In this document: in pieces, positions 1 to 9,322 of the stretch | Position numbering within the stretch: the stretch's first letter is position 1 | How the letters are laid out: every line of letters starts with the position of its first letter | Origin: [Borrelia] tanukii | Lineage (GTDB): Bacteria; Spirochaetota; Spirochaetia; Borreliales; Borreliaceae | Assembly (NCBI RefSeq): GCF_030436345.1 | Contig: NZ_CP124038.1 | Location: forward strand, 310,001 to 374,000 | Direction of reading: 5' to 3' | DNA length: 64,000 bases | Notes under the pieces: model-generated | What the model was told of the DNA's origin: nothing | Seen by the model: only the letters and a program-made list of their open reading frames with translations | Database searches by the model: none | Position numbers and translations under genes: made by a program

Positions 1-638
1 AAGGCAAAAATTCTAGAAACTCTATAAGGTTCAAGCATTAAAAATATAGCAGAAACTGGCAAAAAAGTAATCACAATGGCAAAAACATAACTAAATGCCA
101 TATTAGAAACAAACAAAACAATAAAAAAAAGAATAGCAAAATAAATAGCTGTTGAATAATCATTTTGCAAGATTATTAACACCCAAAAAATTGCAAAAAT
201 AAACATTGGCTTTAACCAGTATGAAACACCATTGTTTTTTCTTAGATCAAACTTACTTAAATAAGCTGAAAGATAAACAGTAAAAGATATTTTAAAAATT
301 TCAGAAGGTTGAATACTAATACCTTGAAAGAATATCCATCTTTTTGCCCCAGAAATACTTGGAGCCAAAAAAGTTGCCATAATTAAAAAAAGAGTTACAA
401 TTAATACAGGAAATATTGTTTTTTTTAAAAAATCTAAAGAAATTCTTTCAAAAACAAGAAAAGCTATAAAACTCAAAAAAAGATAATTAAGCCTTGTGAA
501 AAATAAAAAATTTGGATTACCTGTCAGTTCTAAGCTTAAGAAAAAGGAAGAAGTATAAAAAACTACAAGGCCATAGGCTACTAATAGTAGCAAAACAAGC
601 AAATAACACATCCTAAGTGAATTTATCTCTACAAACAT
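1..638 (-). CDS. ftsW: FtsW/RodA-family lipid II polymerase/division protein, N-terminal 212 codons (runs off window)
   Basis: This is the N-terminal part of a SEDS-family polytopic membrane protein. ATG at 636-638; the frame stays open to base 1. About six hydrophobic segments are visible. The SEDS signature SGAKRWI followed by QPSE lies near residues 97-115, and QNDYST near residue 155 corresponds to the EPDxGT-type region. SEDS proteins polymerise glycan strands from lipid II with a partner class B PBP. Its position directly downstream of mraY (6-base gap) in the division/cell-wall cluster favours FtsW over RodA. The C-terminal half lies outside the window, so completeness cannot be judged. 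Confidence 0.88.
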   Translation of the reverse strand, partial: MFVEINSLRMCYLLVLLLLVAYGLVVFYTSSFFLSLELTGNPNFLFFTRLNYLFLSFIAFLVFERISLDFLKKTIFPVLIVTLFLIMATFLAPSISGAKRWIFFQGISIQPSEIFKISFTVYLSAYLSKFDLRKNNGVSYWLKPMFIFAIFWVLIILQNDYSTAIYFAILFFIVLFVSNMAFSYVFAIVITFLPVSAIFLMLEPYRVSRIFA

Positions 639-644
639 AATAAA

Positions 645-1700
645 TTATCTGATTTTTATTGTACTTAAAGCAATTATAGCAAATATTAACCCTATTATCC
701 AAAATCTAATAACAACTTGCATCTCAGACCATCCAAGTTCTTCAAAATGATGATGAAGTGGAGCCATTCTAAATACCCTCTTTTTAGTCTTTTTGTAAAC
801 CATAACTTGAATAATTACAGACATAGTTTCAATAATAAAAACACCTGCAAGAATTGAAAAAAGTATTTCACTTTTTAAAATTAAAGCTGCCATTCCAAGA
901 ATGGCACCCAGAGCCAGACTACCTGTATCTCCCATCATAATTTTAGCAGGATAGGCATTAAACCATAAAAATCCAAAACTACCTCCAAGCAAAGCTCCAA
1001 GAAATATTACAAGCTCTTCAGAGCCTTTAATATTTGGAATATGCAAATAAGCTGCAAAATCAGCTCTGCTTGTAAGATAAGCGATTATTATTAAAGCTCC
1101 TGTTATAACTATACTTAATCCAATTGCAAGTCCATCAAGCCCATCTGTTAAATTAAAAGAATTAGAAGCAGAAATTAAAATAAACATGCCAAAAGGGATG
1201 TAAAACACACCCAAATCTATTTGGAAAGATTTAATAAAAGGAAAATAGACTACACTAACATGCTCACCCCCAAAATAATACAGAATGCCAACAGAAATAA
1301 AAGAAAATATCATTTGCCCATAAACCTTAAATCGGGCTTTAAGTCCATCTGAGGTTTTCTTTTTGATTTTCAAAAAATCATCTATAAATCCCAAAAAAGC
1401 AAATCCAAGCATAACAAAAACCATAATCAAAAAATAAACATTTAAAATGTTGCTCCAAAACGCTAAAGAGATAAAAACACAAAAAAAAATAAGAATGCCT
1501 CCCATAGTAGGAATTCCTGTTTTTTCACTTAAATGCCTCTTAGGACCATCTTCTCTTAAAATCTGATCGGCTTTTAATTTTTTTAGTCTTAAAATAATAT
1601 GGGGACCTACAATCAAAGAAAGCAAAAATGCAAAAATTGTAGCATAAGCCATTCTAAAGGTAATATATTTTAGTAGCCGTAAACCTAAAAGGTAAAACAT
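645..1700 (-). CDS. mraY: MraY, phospho-N-acetylmuramoyl-pentapeptide-transferase
   Basis: Transfers phospho-MurNAc-pentapeptide from UDP to undecaprenyl phosphate, giving lipid I, at the inner membrane. 351 aa with about ten membrane segments, the usual family length. Recognisable blocks: DGPKRHLSEKTGIPTMGG (about 51-68), NSFNLTDGLDGLA (about 181-193) carrying Mg-binding aspartates, MMGDTGSLALG (about 257-267), and PLHHHFE (about 316-322). The ATG at 1700 is preceded by GAGG at good spacing. It sits between murF (17-base gap) and ftsW, so it is probably co-transcribed within the dcw cluster. Confidence 0.97.
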   Translation of the reverse strand: MFYLLGLRLLKYITFRMAYATIFAFLLSLIVGPHIILRLKKLKADQILREDGPKRHLSEKTGIPTMGGILIFFCVFISLAFWSNILNVYFLIMVFVMLGFAFLGFIDDFLKIKKKTSDGLKARFKVYGQMIFSFISVGILYYFGGEHVSVVYFPFIKSFQIDLGVFYIPFGMFILISASNSFNLTDGLDGLAIGLSIVITGALIIIAYLTSRADFAAYLHIPNIKGSEELVIFLGALLGGSFGFLWFNAYPAKIMMGDTGSLALGAILGMAALILKSEILFSILAGVFIIETMSVIIQVMVYKKTKKRVFRMAPLHHHFEELGWSEMQVVIRFWIIGLIFAIIALSTIKIR

Positions 1701-1717
1701 AAGAACCTCATCATCAT

Positions 1718-3109
1718 CTAAATGTAATTTAAAATTCTCTCCAGCCTATTGAACCTTGAGCCCTTAATTACAATAAAAACCGAAGGTTCCAAGCTTTTTA
1801 AAAAAAAATTAATAAATTTATCAAACTCACTAAAATAATGTAAATACTTTTCAACTAAATTCTCAGAATCTCTAACATCTAAAAATTCTTTGCCAATTAG
1901 AAAAATTTTGTCAAAATTCATTGAAATAGCTTCTTGAATTAAATCTTTGTGAGTTTTGTATGCAAATTCTCCAAGCTCTTTAAAAGACCCAAGAACTATA
2001 AATTTTTTGTTTTGGATATTAAGATCCAAAATTATATCTTTTAAGGCCATAAAAGAACCCATATTGCCATTATAAGAATCATTTAAAATTAAATATCCAT
2101 TTTGTGTAAAAATTTCTGCTCTACCCTTTTGAAAAGCAGTTTCAATCAGACCTTCTCTTATTTCTTTCTCTCTCATTCCTAAAAATAAAGCCAAATTAAT
2201 ACACCCTATTGCATTAAAAACATTATGCCGACCTAACAATAAAATAGAGTACTCAAACCCTTTGTAAACAAAATCATAAAAAAATTTCCCCCCCAGAAAA
2301 GAAAATGATTTAATATTAAGATTTTCAAAATCAAAATAAACAATTTTAACATTTGGATTTGCGATTTTTGCTTTTTTTTCAAGATAAACACAATAATCAT
2401 TCATTTCATTTAAAACAAAGATTTCAATGTTTTTACCAATTATTTTGCTCTTTTCAAAAGCAATAACTTGTAGCTCCTTGAAAGCTTGCATATGTGCATA
2501 GCTTATATTAGTAATAATAACAATTTCCGGCTTTAAAATTTGAGATAAAAGATCCATTTCTCCAACATAACTAACTCCAACTTCAAAAACAGCATATTCT
2601 TCATTACCTTCTACCCTTAAAATACTAAGAGGAAGCCCAATGTCAGAATTTAAATTACCCCAAGTTTTGTAAGTTTTATATTTCTTTGCAAGTATGCTAT
2701 AAAGCATCTCTTTGGTTGTAGTTTTACCATTACTGCCTGTAATGGCAATTCTTTTAAAGCTTGTCCTTTCAATCAAAAAAGACGCTAAAGTTTGAAGAAG
2801 TTTTATTACATTGCTTGTAAGCAAAAATACTAATTCTTCATTATCATTTAAATATTCAATGCACTCGGATTCATGATCTCTTGAACATACAAAGCATTTA
2901 ACACCCAAATCAATTAAATATTTAACAAAAGAAAATCCATCTACTTTATTTCCCTTATATGCAAAATAAAGGCTAACATTGATATTATCATTCTTTATTT
3001 CTCTACTATCTAAAGAGTAAAACGATACTATCTTTTCAATATTTTTTATATTTCCTACAAACTTAACATCTTTAGAAGAGATTAAAATATCTTTAATCTT
3101 TATACGCAC
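1718..3109 (-). CDS. murF: MurF, UDP-MurNAc-tripeptide--D-alanyl-D-alanine ligase
   Basis: ATP-dependent cytoplasmic ligase adding D-Ala-D-Ala to the UDP-MurNAc tripeptide. 463 aa, normal for Mur ligases. The N-terminal domain carries SLDSREIK (about 32-39); the central ATP-binding loop TGSNGKTTTKEML spans about 124-136; EVGVSYVGEMDLL (about 176-188) is the Mur-family GE segment; NDSYNGN near 344-350 is the MurF-typical NDxYNAN equivalent; the C-terminal domain carries VIKGSR near 448. It lies between the FtsL-like gene and mraY. MurE and the class B PBP, which often lie next to murF, are not in this stretch. Confidence 0.94.
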   Translation of the reverse strand: MRIKIKDILISSKDVKFVGNIKNIEKIVSFYSLDSREIKNDNINVSLYFAYKGNKVDGFSFVKYLIDLGVKCFVCSRDHESECIEYLNDNEELVFLLTSNVIKLLQTLASFLIERTSFKRIAITGSNGKTTTKEMLYSILAKKYKTYKTWGNLNSDIGLPLSILRVEGNEEYAVFEVGVSYVGEMDLLSQILKPEIVIITNISYAHMQAFKELQVIAFEKSKIIGKNIEIFVLNEMNDYCVYLEKKAKIANPNVKIVYFDFENLNIKSFSFLGGKFFYDFVYKGFEYSILLLGRHNVFNAIGCINLALFLGMREKEIREGLIETAFQKGRAEIFTQNGYLILNDSYNGNMGSFMALKDIILDLNIQNKKFIVLGSFKELGEFAYKTHKDLIQEAISMNFDKIFLIGKEFLDVRDSENLVEKYLHYFSEFDKFINFFLKSLEPSVFIVIKGSRFNRLERILNYI

Positions 3110-3131
3110 ACAAACCTCATTCTAAAATTTT

Positions 3132-3413
3132 CTACTCAGCAAAAATATTTATATCTTCATTAGCCTTTTTTTCCAAATTCAATCCTCCAAAACAAAAGCT
3201 CTCTATTCTATTAATATTTTCAAGTTCATATATTACTGTCAGCAATCTTAAATTATCATCAATAATATTTTCCTGCTCATTGTCTAAGTGATTAAATTCT
3301 CTAAGCTTTACAACATATCTAAAATTTAAGTAAATATTAAAACACAATATAACTGTTAGTATCAAAATTAAAATACAATAAATTTCAAACTCAATTTTAC
3401 TTATGCTATTCAT
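3132..3413 (-). CDS. Small bitopic membrane protein with FtsL-like topology and position
   Basis: 93 aa: a short N-terminal tail, one hydrophobic segment at about residues 10-30, then a polar, leucine-containing stretch (about 33-65) that could form a coiled coil, and an acidic tail. FtsL proteins have this size and topology and are usually encoded straight after rsmH. Here the ATG overlaps the rsmH stop by four bases, suggesting translational coupling. The sequence itself is not diagnostic, because FtsL diverges strongly. The FtsL assignment rests on topology and synteny; a generic membrane protein is the alternative. Confidence 0.6.
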   Translation of the reverse strand: MNSISKIEFEIYCILILILTVILCFNIYLNFRYVVKLREFNHLDNEQENIIDDNLRLLTVIYELENINRIESFCFGGLNLEKKANEDINIFAE

Positions 3414-4300
3414 AATTTTCTTACAGCTCTAAGCTTTGCGCTTCTTGAAGGTTTATTTTTTTTGATTTCATCAAAACTTGGAATAATAGGCTTTTTTGAA
3501 ATCTTAGCATACAAATCACAGCTTAAACTTTTAAAAAAATCTTTTACAATACGATCCTCTATTGAATGAAACGTAATAATAGCTAAAATTCCATCTTTGG
3601 CTAAATTTTCTACCCACAAAGGCAAACTCCTTTTAAGTCTAGCAAGCTCATCATTTACATAAATTCTTAACGCTTGAAAAGTTTTTGTAGCTGGATTTAT
3701 TTTAACTTTTGAAAAAGGATAAACTTTATTTATTATGGACTGCAACTCTTTTGTAGTTTGTATTTTTTTGTTTTTTCGATATTCTACAATAGCTTTAGAG
3801 ATTCTTCTAGAATAATGCTCATTGCTTAAATCATAAATTAAACCTTCAAGATCATATTTACTAAAAGTATTTACAATCTCAGCCGCACTAATGCTGCAAG
3901 AAGAAGAACAAAGTCTCATATCCAAAGGTTCATCTTCAAGAAAAGAAAATCCTTTTTTACTGCCTTTGTAATGAAACATAGAAATACCAAGATCAACTAA
4001 AATAAAATTAGCTTTGACATTTAAAGGGTAATTGGCAAAAAAATTATCAAACCAATCATTAAAATATGTAATTCTCTCTTCAAAAATAAGAAGAAACTGC
4101 TTTGCTCTCTTTAAAATCTGAGAATCTCTTTCAATTCCAACTAAACTTAAAAAGTCATATTTCTCAAGAATCGCTTTTGCATGAACACCTTCTCCAAGAG
4201 TAGAATCAATGTATATTAAATCGCTTTTTACAGGTAAATCTTCTATAAGCTTACAAATTGCATCAAGAAGTACTGGGAAATGAAAAACATTATTATTCAT
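3410..4300 (-). CDS. rsmH: RsmH, 16S rRNA m4C1402 methyltransferase (MraW)
   Basis: SAM-dependent N4-methylation of C1402 in 16S rRNA. 296 aa, typical length. Visible motifs: HFPVLLDAI near the start (usual form HxPVLL), DSTLGEGVHAKAIL (about 32-45, SAM motif I), LVDLGIS near 101-107, GFSF and DMRL (about 117-129), and FHSIEDRIVKDFF near 244-256. It ends inside the FtsL-like start codon (4-base overlap) and its own start overlaps the upstream gene by 8 bases. This is the usual first enzyme gene of dcw clusters, here preceded by three unrecognised genes. Confidence 0.95.
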   Translation of the reverse strand: MNNNVFHFPVLLDAICKLIEDLPVKSDLIYIDSTLGEGVHAKAILEKYDFLSLVGIERDSQILKRAKQFLLIFEERITYFNDWFDNFFANYPLNVKANFILVDLGISMFHYKGSKKGFSFLEDEPLDMRLCSSSCSISAAEIVNTFSKYDLEGLIYDLSNEHYSRRISKAIVEYRKNKKIQTTKELQSIINKVYPFSKVKINPATKTFQALRIYVNDELARLKRSLPLWVENLAKDGILAIITFHSIEDRIVKDFFKSLSCDLYAKISKKPIIPSFDEIKKNKPSRSAKLRAVRKL

Positions 4301-5129
4301 TTAATTTAAACCTATAAATTATCTTTTTTTCATTTCCATAAACATCACCGTATTTTATTTTAATTTCATTTTTGCCCTTAATAAAATTAAGATCATTTAT
4401 TTTAAGACATCCGCCATCTTTTTTAATATTCAAAACATCCAATCCATAATTTTTCTCCTGAGCCAAGACATATGTATTATTAATCAAAAAAATATTTTGA
4501 AAATCTGAACGAAAAATACTTTTATTATTCAAAATAGCCTCAAAATAATAAATTCCTTTAAGAGAATTTTCAAAAGATTCCACTTTTTGAGTATGAAAAT
4601 ATAACAAAAAACTGTACTGACCAGAATCGACATTTAAATTTATATTTTTTGATAACTCCAATCTCTCATCATCACCTTTTCCTTTTAAAAAAACACTGCC
4701 TAAAGTATAAACTGTATCAGCAACTACATTGTTCTTATTCTTAATAACAAACAAGGGATTGAGAATCTTTTTAGCATTAGGATCATTAACTACTAAATCA
4801 ATAACACTCTCTTCATCTTTTAAAAAAATCTTTCCAAGTTTGTAAAAAAATCCTCCTAAAACCTCTAAATTCAGATTTAGATCATTGTCAAAAATGATTA
4901 AAATACTGCTATTTCTATCTAACCTATTTTTTGAATATAAGACTTTATAATTATTTGAAAAAACAGATACTGTCTTTTTCAAGGGCCTTAACCTTACTCC
5001 GATATTCAATTTATTATTATCCAATACACCAAAATCTTTAACTAAAGCAAACTTTTCATCATTTTTAAATTCCAAAAATGGATATAAATCCAAAATATTA
5101 AAGAAAAACATAAAAACAATTAAAATCAC
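4293..5129 (-). CDS. Unrecognised exported or membrane-anchored protein upstream of rsmH
   Basis: Not recognised. The apparent N-terminus MILIVFMFFFNILDLYPFLE is a hydrophobic segment without a lipobox. The first codon is GTG at 5129, overlapping the upstream stop by four bases; an ATG 18 bases downstream (5111) is an alternative. The rest (278 aa) is soluble and beta-rich in appearance, with many Asn/Asp-rich turns. The C-terminal GKNEIKIKYGDVYGNEKK resembles an immunoglobulin-like strand pair. Tight overlaps with both neighbours suggest one transcript with rsmH. A periplasmic protein linked to envelope growth is an inference from context only. Confidence 0.75.
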   Translation of the reverse strand: MILIVFMFFFNILDLYPFLEFKNDEKFALVKDFGVLDNNKLNIGVRLRPLKKTVSVFSNNYKVLYSKNRLDRNSSILIIFDNDLNLNLEVLGGFFYKLGKIFLKDEESVIDLVVNDPNAKKILNPLFVIKNKNNVVADTVYTLGSVFLKGKGDDERLELSKNINLNVDSGQYSFLLYFHTQKVESFENSLKGIYYFEAILNNKSIFRSDFQNIFLINNTYVLAQEKNYGLDVLNIKKDGGCLKINDLNFIKGKNEIKIKYGDVYGNEKKIIYRFKLNE

Positions 5130-6202
5130 TGCCCCAATCCCAAATATTTTAAATCATTATTAGTATTAAAATACAAAAGTCCCTTTCCAAATTCAACAAA
5201 AGAGCTTATTTCATCTTTAATAAAGATATTATCAAATAATCTAAAAGAATTTGCAGAATACGTCTTTATATTAATAATTTTTTCACTCTCAGAATAAAAA
5301 TATATTCTGTAAATATTTTGCAAATAATCATATGATGCTCTTAAAATAGAATTTTTATTTTCAACTTTAAATATTCTACCACTTTTAATATTTATCACCA
5401 CAAGTGAATTTTCACTCTCAATAAACAAATTATAATAATCATCCATTTTTATAAAAGTCTCAAAACTATTAATAGCTAAATTGCTTAATTCTAAAATTTT
5501 TTTATAATTACTCTCTAAATCAATTATTTCTAAAAAATACTTGGAATTACCTTTTAGTGAAACTAAATATCTATTATCAAAGCTTAATTTAACAAACCAT
5601 GTTGGAAATTTTCTCTCCAAAAAATTTTCCGTATAAATTATCTTGCCTTGTTTATATATATTAACCTCACCGTTAGAAAGTCCTAAAACTAAAACTTCGT
5701 TATTGTAATCCACACTTAAAATTGAGGACAAAAAATTGAGCACTAGTATATTATTTCCACCAGAATCATAAATCTCCAAAGTCTTATACAAGTTGTCTAA
5801 AGTAAAAATTAAATTATTTATTACAAAAACAAAATCCTTGAACTTGAGAGTAAATAAAAATTTATTGTTTTTAACAGAAAAAACAGAATAATCCTCACTA
5901 GAATTTAAAAGCACATAATAATAGTCTGAATAACTTATTAAGTTGTCACTTAAAAGAGAATAACAAGATTCTACGAAATTAAGATTTAAAACCTTATTTG
6001 ATACAAAAACATTCTTACTTAAATTGATATTTTTATAATCAGATTTTTTTTCAAAATTCTTAAAATCATAAAAATTGGACACATTCATGATAGATCTTAT
6101 AAAGAAATCAATCAAAATTATAAACAATAAAAATAAATTCAAGATCAAAAAAAATTTTAATTTTCTGAATTTAATTGCGCCCTCTTCTGCATTAAAACTC
6201 AA
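5126..6202 (-). CDS. Membrane-anchored repeat protein, possibly beta-propeller; TTG start
   Basis: No family recognised. I place the start at TTG 6202 because a strong GGGAGGGG lies seven bases upstream of it; the frame also contains a GTG at 6220, but that codon would sit before the ribosome-binding site. The protein is about 358 aa: a basic stretch (KFRKLK), one membrane segment at about residues 17-36, then a long extracytoplasmic region. Its recurring pattern of short hydrophobic strands ending in polar turns (for example VLVLGLSNGEVNIYKQGK) suggests a propeller-like fold. The 4-base overlap with the next gene suggests coupling. Confidence 0.72.
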   Translation of the reverse strand: MSFNAEEGAIKFRKLKFFLILNLFLLFIILIDFFIRSIMNVSNFYDFKNFEKKSDYKNINLSKNVFVSNKVLNLNFVESCYSLLSDNLISYSDYYYVLLNSSEDYSVFSVKNNKFLFTLKFKDFVFVINNLIFTLDNLYKTLEIYDSGGNNILVLNFLSSILSVDYNNEVLVLGLSNGEVNIYKQGKIIYTENFLERKFPTWFVKLSFDNRYLVSLKGNSKYFLEIIDLESNYKKILELSNLAINSFETFIKMDDYYNLFIESENSLVVINIKSGRIFKVENKNSILRASYDYLQNIYRIYFYSESEKIINIKTYSANSFRLFDNIFIKDEISSFVEFGKGLLYFNTNNDLKYLGLGQ

Positions 6203-6230
6203 TATAACTCCCCTCCCCACTTTAATCTAT

Positions 6231-7010
6231 CTATTTTGCTTTAATTAAATCTGAACTAAACTTTGAAGACCAAACTTCATGAAACCTTAAGAATTTTTCA
6301 GCAACTTCTTTTTGAGAAGCTATAGTAGCCAAAACTCTTCCAGCTTCAAGATAACCAAGAGAATGCAATCCAAATTCGCGAGATCCACTAAGCTCATATT
6401 TGCTCCTTAAAATAAATGCTCCTTCTTCTAAAAGTTCAAACACTTTAATGAGATGTTCAAATTGAAATTTATAATAAGGACTCTCAAGTTTTAAATTTTT
6501 AGAAAAATCTCTAAAATCAATAATATTTTTAGAAAAAATAATAAATTTAAGATATGCATCCTCAAGAAAAACAAGTGTTTTAGAATCTTTTTTACTAAAA
6601 TTTTTAGCCAAATCAATTAAATAACCCAATTTTTTAACAATTAAAAACCTCTCTTCGGGGTTTAAATTAAGAGCCTGAGGCATTTCAATTAACTCTCTTG
6701 GGGTGATACTAAGAACAGGGCTAATAACTAAACTAAAATCAGAAATCAATCCAGATAAAATTTTTTTTATAGAATAATTTACTTTCAATCTAGGCCTAGT
6801 ATAAAAATAATTTAAAGACGAAACATAACTTAAAACATTTAAATTAAAATCAATAAGATCAGATGAAAGCTTAGCATTTGATAAAAATTCACTAGTCTCT
6901 TTTATAGCTGTTATATCATTTAAAGTCCTTAAAATAAGATTATTAATATACACTATTTTTTTATAATTTTCATTATCAACTAAATCCATAAACACCTGCC
7001 TAAAACTCAT
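6231..7010 (-). CDS. Unrecognised alpha-helical cytoplasmic protein, first gene of the run
   Basis: 259 aa, predicted mostly helical and soluble, with no signal peptide, membrane segment or known motif. It ends 28 bases before the chosen start of the next gene and is probably the first gene of the cluster leading to rsmH and mraY. The start is uncertain: ATG at 7010 has no clear ribosome-binding site, while the ATG at 6989 (codon 8) has AGGCAGG a few bases before it. No function is proposed. Confidence 0.7.
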   Translation of the reverse strand: MSFRQVFMDLVDNENYKKIVYINNLILRTLNDITAIKETSEFLSNAKLSSDLIDFNLNVLSYVSSLNYFYTRPRLKVNYSIKKILSGLISDFSLVISPVLSITPRELIEMPQALNLNPEERFLIVKKLGYLIDLAKNFSKKDSKTLVFLEDAYLKFIIFSKNIIDFRDFSKNLKLESPYYKFQFEHLIKVFELLEEGAFILRSKYELSGSREFGLHSLGYLEAGRVLATIASQKEVAEKFLRFHEVWSSKFSSDLIKAK

Positions 7011-7301
7011 ACAAAGGTGATTTATCAGCTATCCAATACATTGTTTAATAACAAACATATTAAATATTTTAACAAGTTATAAATTTATAAAAAACACCCT
7101 TGGAACATTAACTTTGCGAATAAACAAAACACCAACATCCTTATAATAAATTATGTAAAATTTTAAATAATTTTTAAAAGTATCAAGTCCTAAAACATAC
7201 AAAATCCTCTAGTCTTATTAAAGATTAGATTAAATCAAGCATTCAAATAACAACCAATAACAATGTTTATTTAAAAGAACACTGTTTGAAGAGCATTAAA
7301 C
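7011..7301. other. Intergenic spacer between nadK and the dcw-linked cluster
   Basis: 291 bases without a supported gene. It lies downstream of nadK and upstream of the minus-strand cluster, so it should hold the nadK 3' end and a promoter for the cluster. On the minus strand an AT-rich TTGTTA...TTATTA pair (about 7037-7066) is a possible promoter. An imperfect inverted repeat (about 7265-7292) could form a weak hairpin after nadK. Neither is strong. Confidence 0.4.
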
Positions 7302-8141
7302 TTACAATAATTTGTTTTTCAATCTCTTAACAAAAGTATCCGTACAAAATGAAACAAAATTCAAGCTTTTAGAAGAAATTTTAAATTCAAAAACAACATC
7401 AACTCCAAAAGAACCAAAATTAATTCCATCTAAAAAAATTGATGCTGCTGCTATGAAATATTCCTTTGAAAAAGAAAGAGAAAGTTTACTTAATTTAGAA
7501 AACACAAAAGAACGATTATAAACAGAATGGGGAGAAATAGGCGTAAATAAAAACCCTTCAAGATCTGCTTCTAAAATAGGACCTCCTGCTGAGAAAGAAT
7601 ACCCTGTTGAACCTGTTGGGGTAGACACAATTATCCCATCACTTTTATATGATAAAAAACTTTCAGAATTAACCTTAAGATCTACATAAATCATTTTATT
7701 AAGAACGCTTGAGCGAATAATAATATCATTTAAAGCATACTTAGAAATTAAATCTTTACCATGCTGATAAACTGTTACATGAAGCAAAAATTTTTTATTA
7801 ATAGCTAAAGAATTGTTAAAAAATCTATCTATGACTTTTTTAAAATCTTCAATCTTAATGTCTGCTAAAAACCCCACCTTGCCCATATTAATTGAAATAA
7901 TTGGAATATCAAAATTTTTACTTTCAAGAAGCAAATTAACAGCCAAAAGAACCGTTCCATCTCCTCCTAAAGTTATCAAAAAAAGAAAATTTTCTCTTGG
8001 AAAAGAAAATAAAGGCTTACCAACATCTATTAACACCACCTCAATAAAATACTTAGTTTCTAAATAAACTTTAATATCATTGCCTAAAAGGCTAGCTCCT
8101 GACTTTAAAGTATTAATGCAAAGAAGAACTTTATTCTTCAT
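7302..8141 (-). CDS. nadK: NAD kinase
   Basis: Phosphorylates NAD to NADP. I start it at ATG 8141 (MKNKVLLCINT), giving 279 aa; an upstream in-frame codon at 8201 would add 20 residues lying inside cheW. Diagnostic motifs: LGGDGTVLLA near residues 60-69, ALNDIIIRS (NE/D motif) near 145, and SDGIIVSTPTGSTGYSFSAG near 170-189, the family signature for the NAD site. It overlaps the cheW 3' end by about 11 bases, so the two are probably co-translated. Confidence 0.95.
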   Translation of the reverse strand: MKNKVLLCINTLKSGASLLGNDIKVYLETKYFIEVVLIDVGKPLFSFPRENFLFLITLGGDGTVLLAVNLLLESKNFDIPIISINMGKVGFLADIKIEDFKKVIDRFFNNSLAINKKFLLHVTVYQHGKDLISKYALNDIIIRSSVLNKMIYVDLKVNSESFLSYKSDGIIVSTPTGSTGYSFSAGGPILEADLEGFLFTPISPHSVYNRSFVFSKLSKLSLSFSKEYFIAAASIFLDGINFGSFGVDVVFEFKISSKSLNFVSFCTDTFVKRLKNKLL

Positions 8142-8661
8142 GTTGATCTTTATATGGAATATCGTCAAATTCGCATTTATCAAAAATCTTTGTAATATCA
8201 ATTAATACTAAATATTCACTCTCAAGATTATCGATCTCGTCAAGCTTTACAACTCCAGATATATATTTTCTATCTAAAGTTTGCAAAGTAGCAGGGGGTT
8301 CTTGAATCCTAGAATCATCAAAGCTAATAACTTTAAGAACCCTATCAACAAAAATGCCTAAAAGTTTATTTTTAATCTTAACTATTAAGTATCCTGTCAA
8401 AAGCATATCTTCTTCTGTTGTTGAAATAGAAGGAACCCCAAATTTAATATTTAAATTGACCAAAGGAATAATAATGCCTCTAAGATTATAAATGCCTATA
8501 ATATATTCTGGAACATTTGGTATAGCATAAACTCCTTCTGATGGAACTTTAATAATTTCTCTAATATGCTCTATTGACACCCCATAACTTTCTTTGCCTA
8601 TTTTAAAACCCGCAACTTGAAGCTGTGACTTTTTCTCTTTAGATATTTCTTTTCTCAACAT
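8131..8661 (-). CDS. cheW: CheW chemotaxis coupling protein
   Basis: Adaptor that links CheA kinase to methyl-accepting receptors in the polar array. 176 aa. The CheW fold is recognisable from FKIGKESYGVSIEHIREII near 18-36, then PEYIIGIYNLRGIIIPLVNL near 51-70 (the NLRG turn is typical) and FVDRVLKV near 122. ATG at 8661 has AAGG eight bases upstream. Spirochaetes carry several CheW paralogues; this one sits alone between rlmE and nadK rather than beside cheA. Confidence 0.93.
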   Translation of the reverse strand: MLRKEISKEKKSQLQVAGFKIGKESYGVSIEHIREIIKVPSEGVYAIPNVPEYIIGIYNLRGIIIPLVNLNIKFGVPSISTTEEDMLLTGYLIVKIKNKLLGIFVDRVLKVISFDDSRIQEPPATLQTLDRKYISGVVKLDEIDNLESEYLVLIDITKIFDKCEFDDIPYKDQHEE

Positions 8662-8706
8662 ATTTTATACCTTTAAATTGATACTTATAACAATTTAATT
8701 AAATTA

Positions 8707-9285
8707 TTACTTGCCAAAACTTTTACCTAAAAAATAAATTTCAAAAGAATTTTTCCTTACAGCTTTGGGCCTAATTTTTTTTACAAATTTAAAATATTTT
8801 TCAAACCTTTTAAAAATTTGCATCTCATCTCCCCCCTGAAAAACCTTAATAAGCAAATTTCCTTTTTTAAGTAAAACTTCAAGCGATAAATCTATTATTC
8901 TCATGTTTAAATTAAAAGAATTACTAGTATCTACAAGCCTATTTCCAGTAGTTCTAGGAGCTACATCGCTAATTACAAGGCTATAAGGCCCAAACGTATT
9001 AATTTTAAAAACCGTATCATCTGAAAATATGTCTCCCTTTATAAAATAAAAATTATTAACATATCTAAGACCAATGTCATTAATATCAACAGACACTAGA
9101 ATACCTCTTTTAAGCTTTTTATAAGCATATTGAGAAAAGCTACCGGGCGATGCACCAATATCTAAAACATTACCATAAGAAAATAAAGAAAATTTTTCAT
9201 TAATCTCTATCAACTTGTACACAGACCTTGCCAAATACCCTTCTCTTTTAGCTTTTTGAGAATACTCATCATCCAAACGATACAC
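8707..9285 (-). CDS. rlmE: RlmE/FtsJ-type 23S rRNA 2'-O-methyltransferase; GTG start
   Basis: SAM-dependent 2'-O-methylation of rRNA (U2552 in E. coli). 192 aa, slightly shorter than E. coli RlmE. Motifs: [10 protein letters not shown] near 16-25 with the first catalytic Lys, [13 protein letters not shown] (SAM motif I) near 42-54, [10 protein letters not shown] (catalytic Asp) near 105-114, LIKVFQGGD (second Lys) near 145, and the final Glu in NSFEIYFLG. The start is GTG, with AAAGGG six bases upstream. It is divergent from the prenyl synthase gene, 50 bases away. Confidence 0.93.
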   Translation of the reverse strand: MYRLDDEYSQKAKREGYLARSVYKLIEINEKFSLFSYGNVLDIGASPGSFSQYAYKKLKRGILVSVDINDIGLRYVNNFYFIKGDIFSDDTVFKINTFGPYSLVISDVAPRTTGNRLVDTSNSFNLNMRIIDLSLEVLLKKGNLLIKVFQGGDEMQIFKRFEKYFKFVKKIRPKAVRKNSFEIYFLGKSFGK

Positions 9286-9322
9286 ATCAATCCCTTTAAT
9301 ACACTTTATTATACTTTTTCAT

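Noticed and set aside
7312..8067. Two plus-strand open frames inside nadK
   Set aside because: They are antisense to a clear NAD kinase with all motifs, have no ribosome-binding sites and low-complexity composition.
8142..8201. Longer NAD kinase start
   Set aside because: Would overlap cheW by about 70 bases and add residues not seen in the family.
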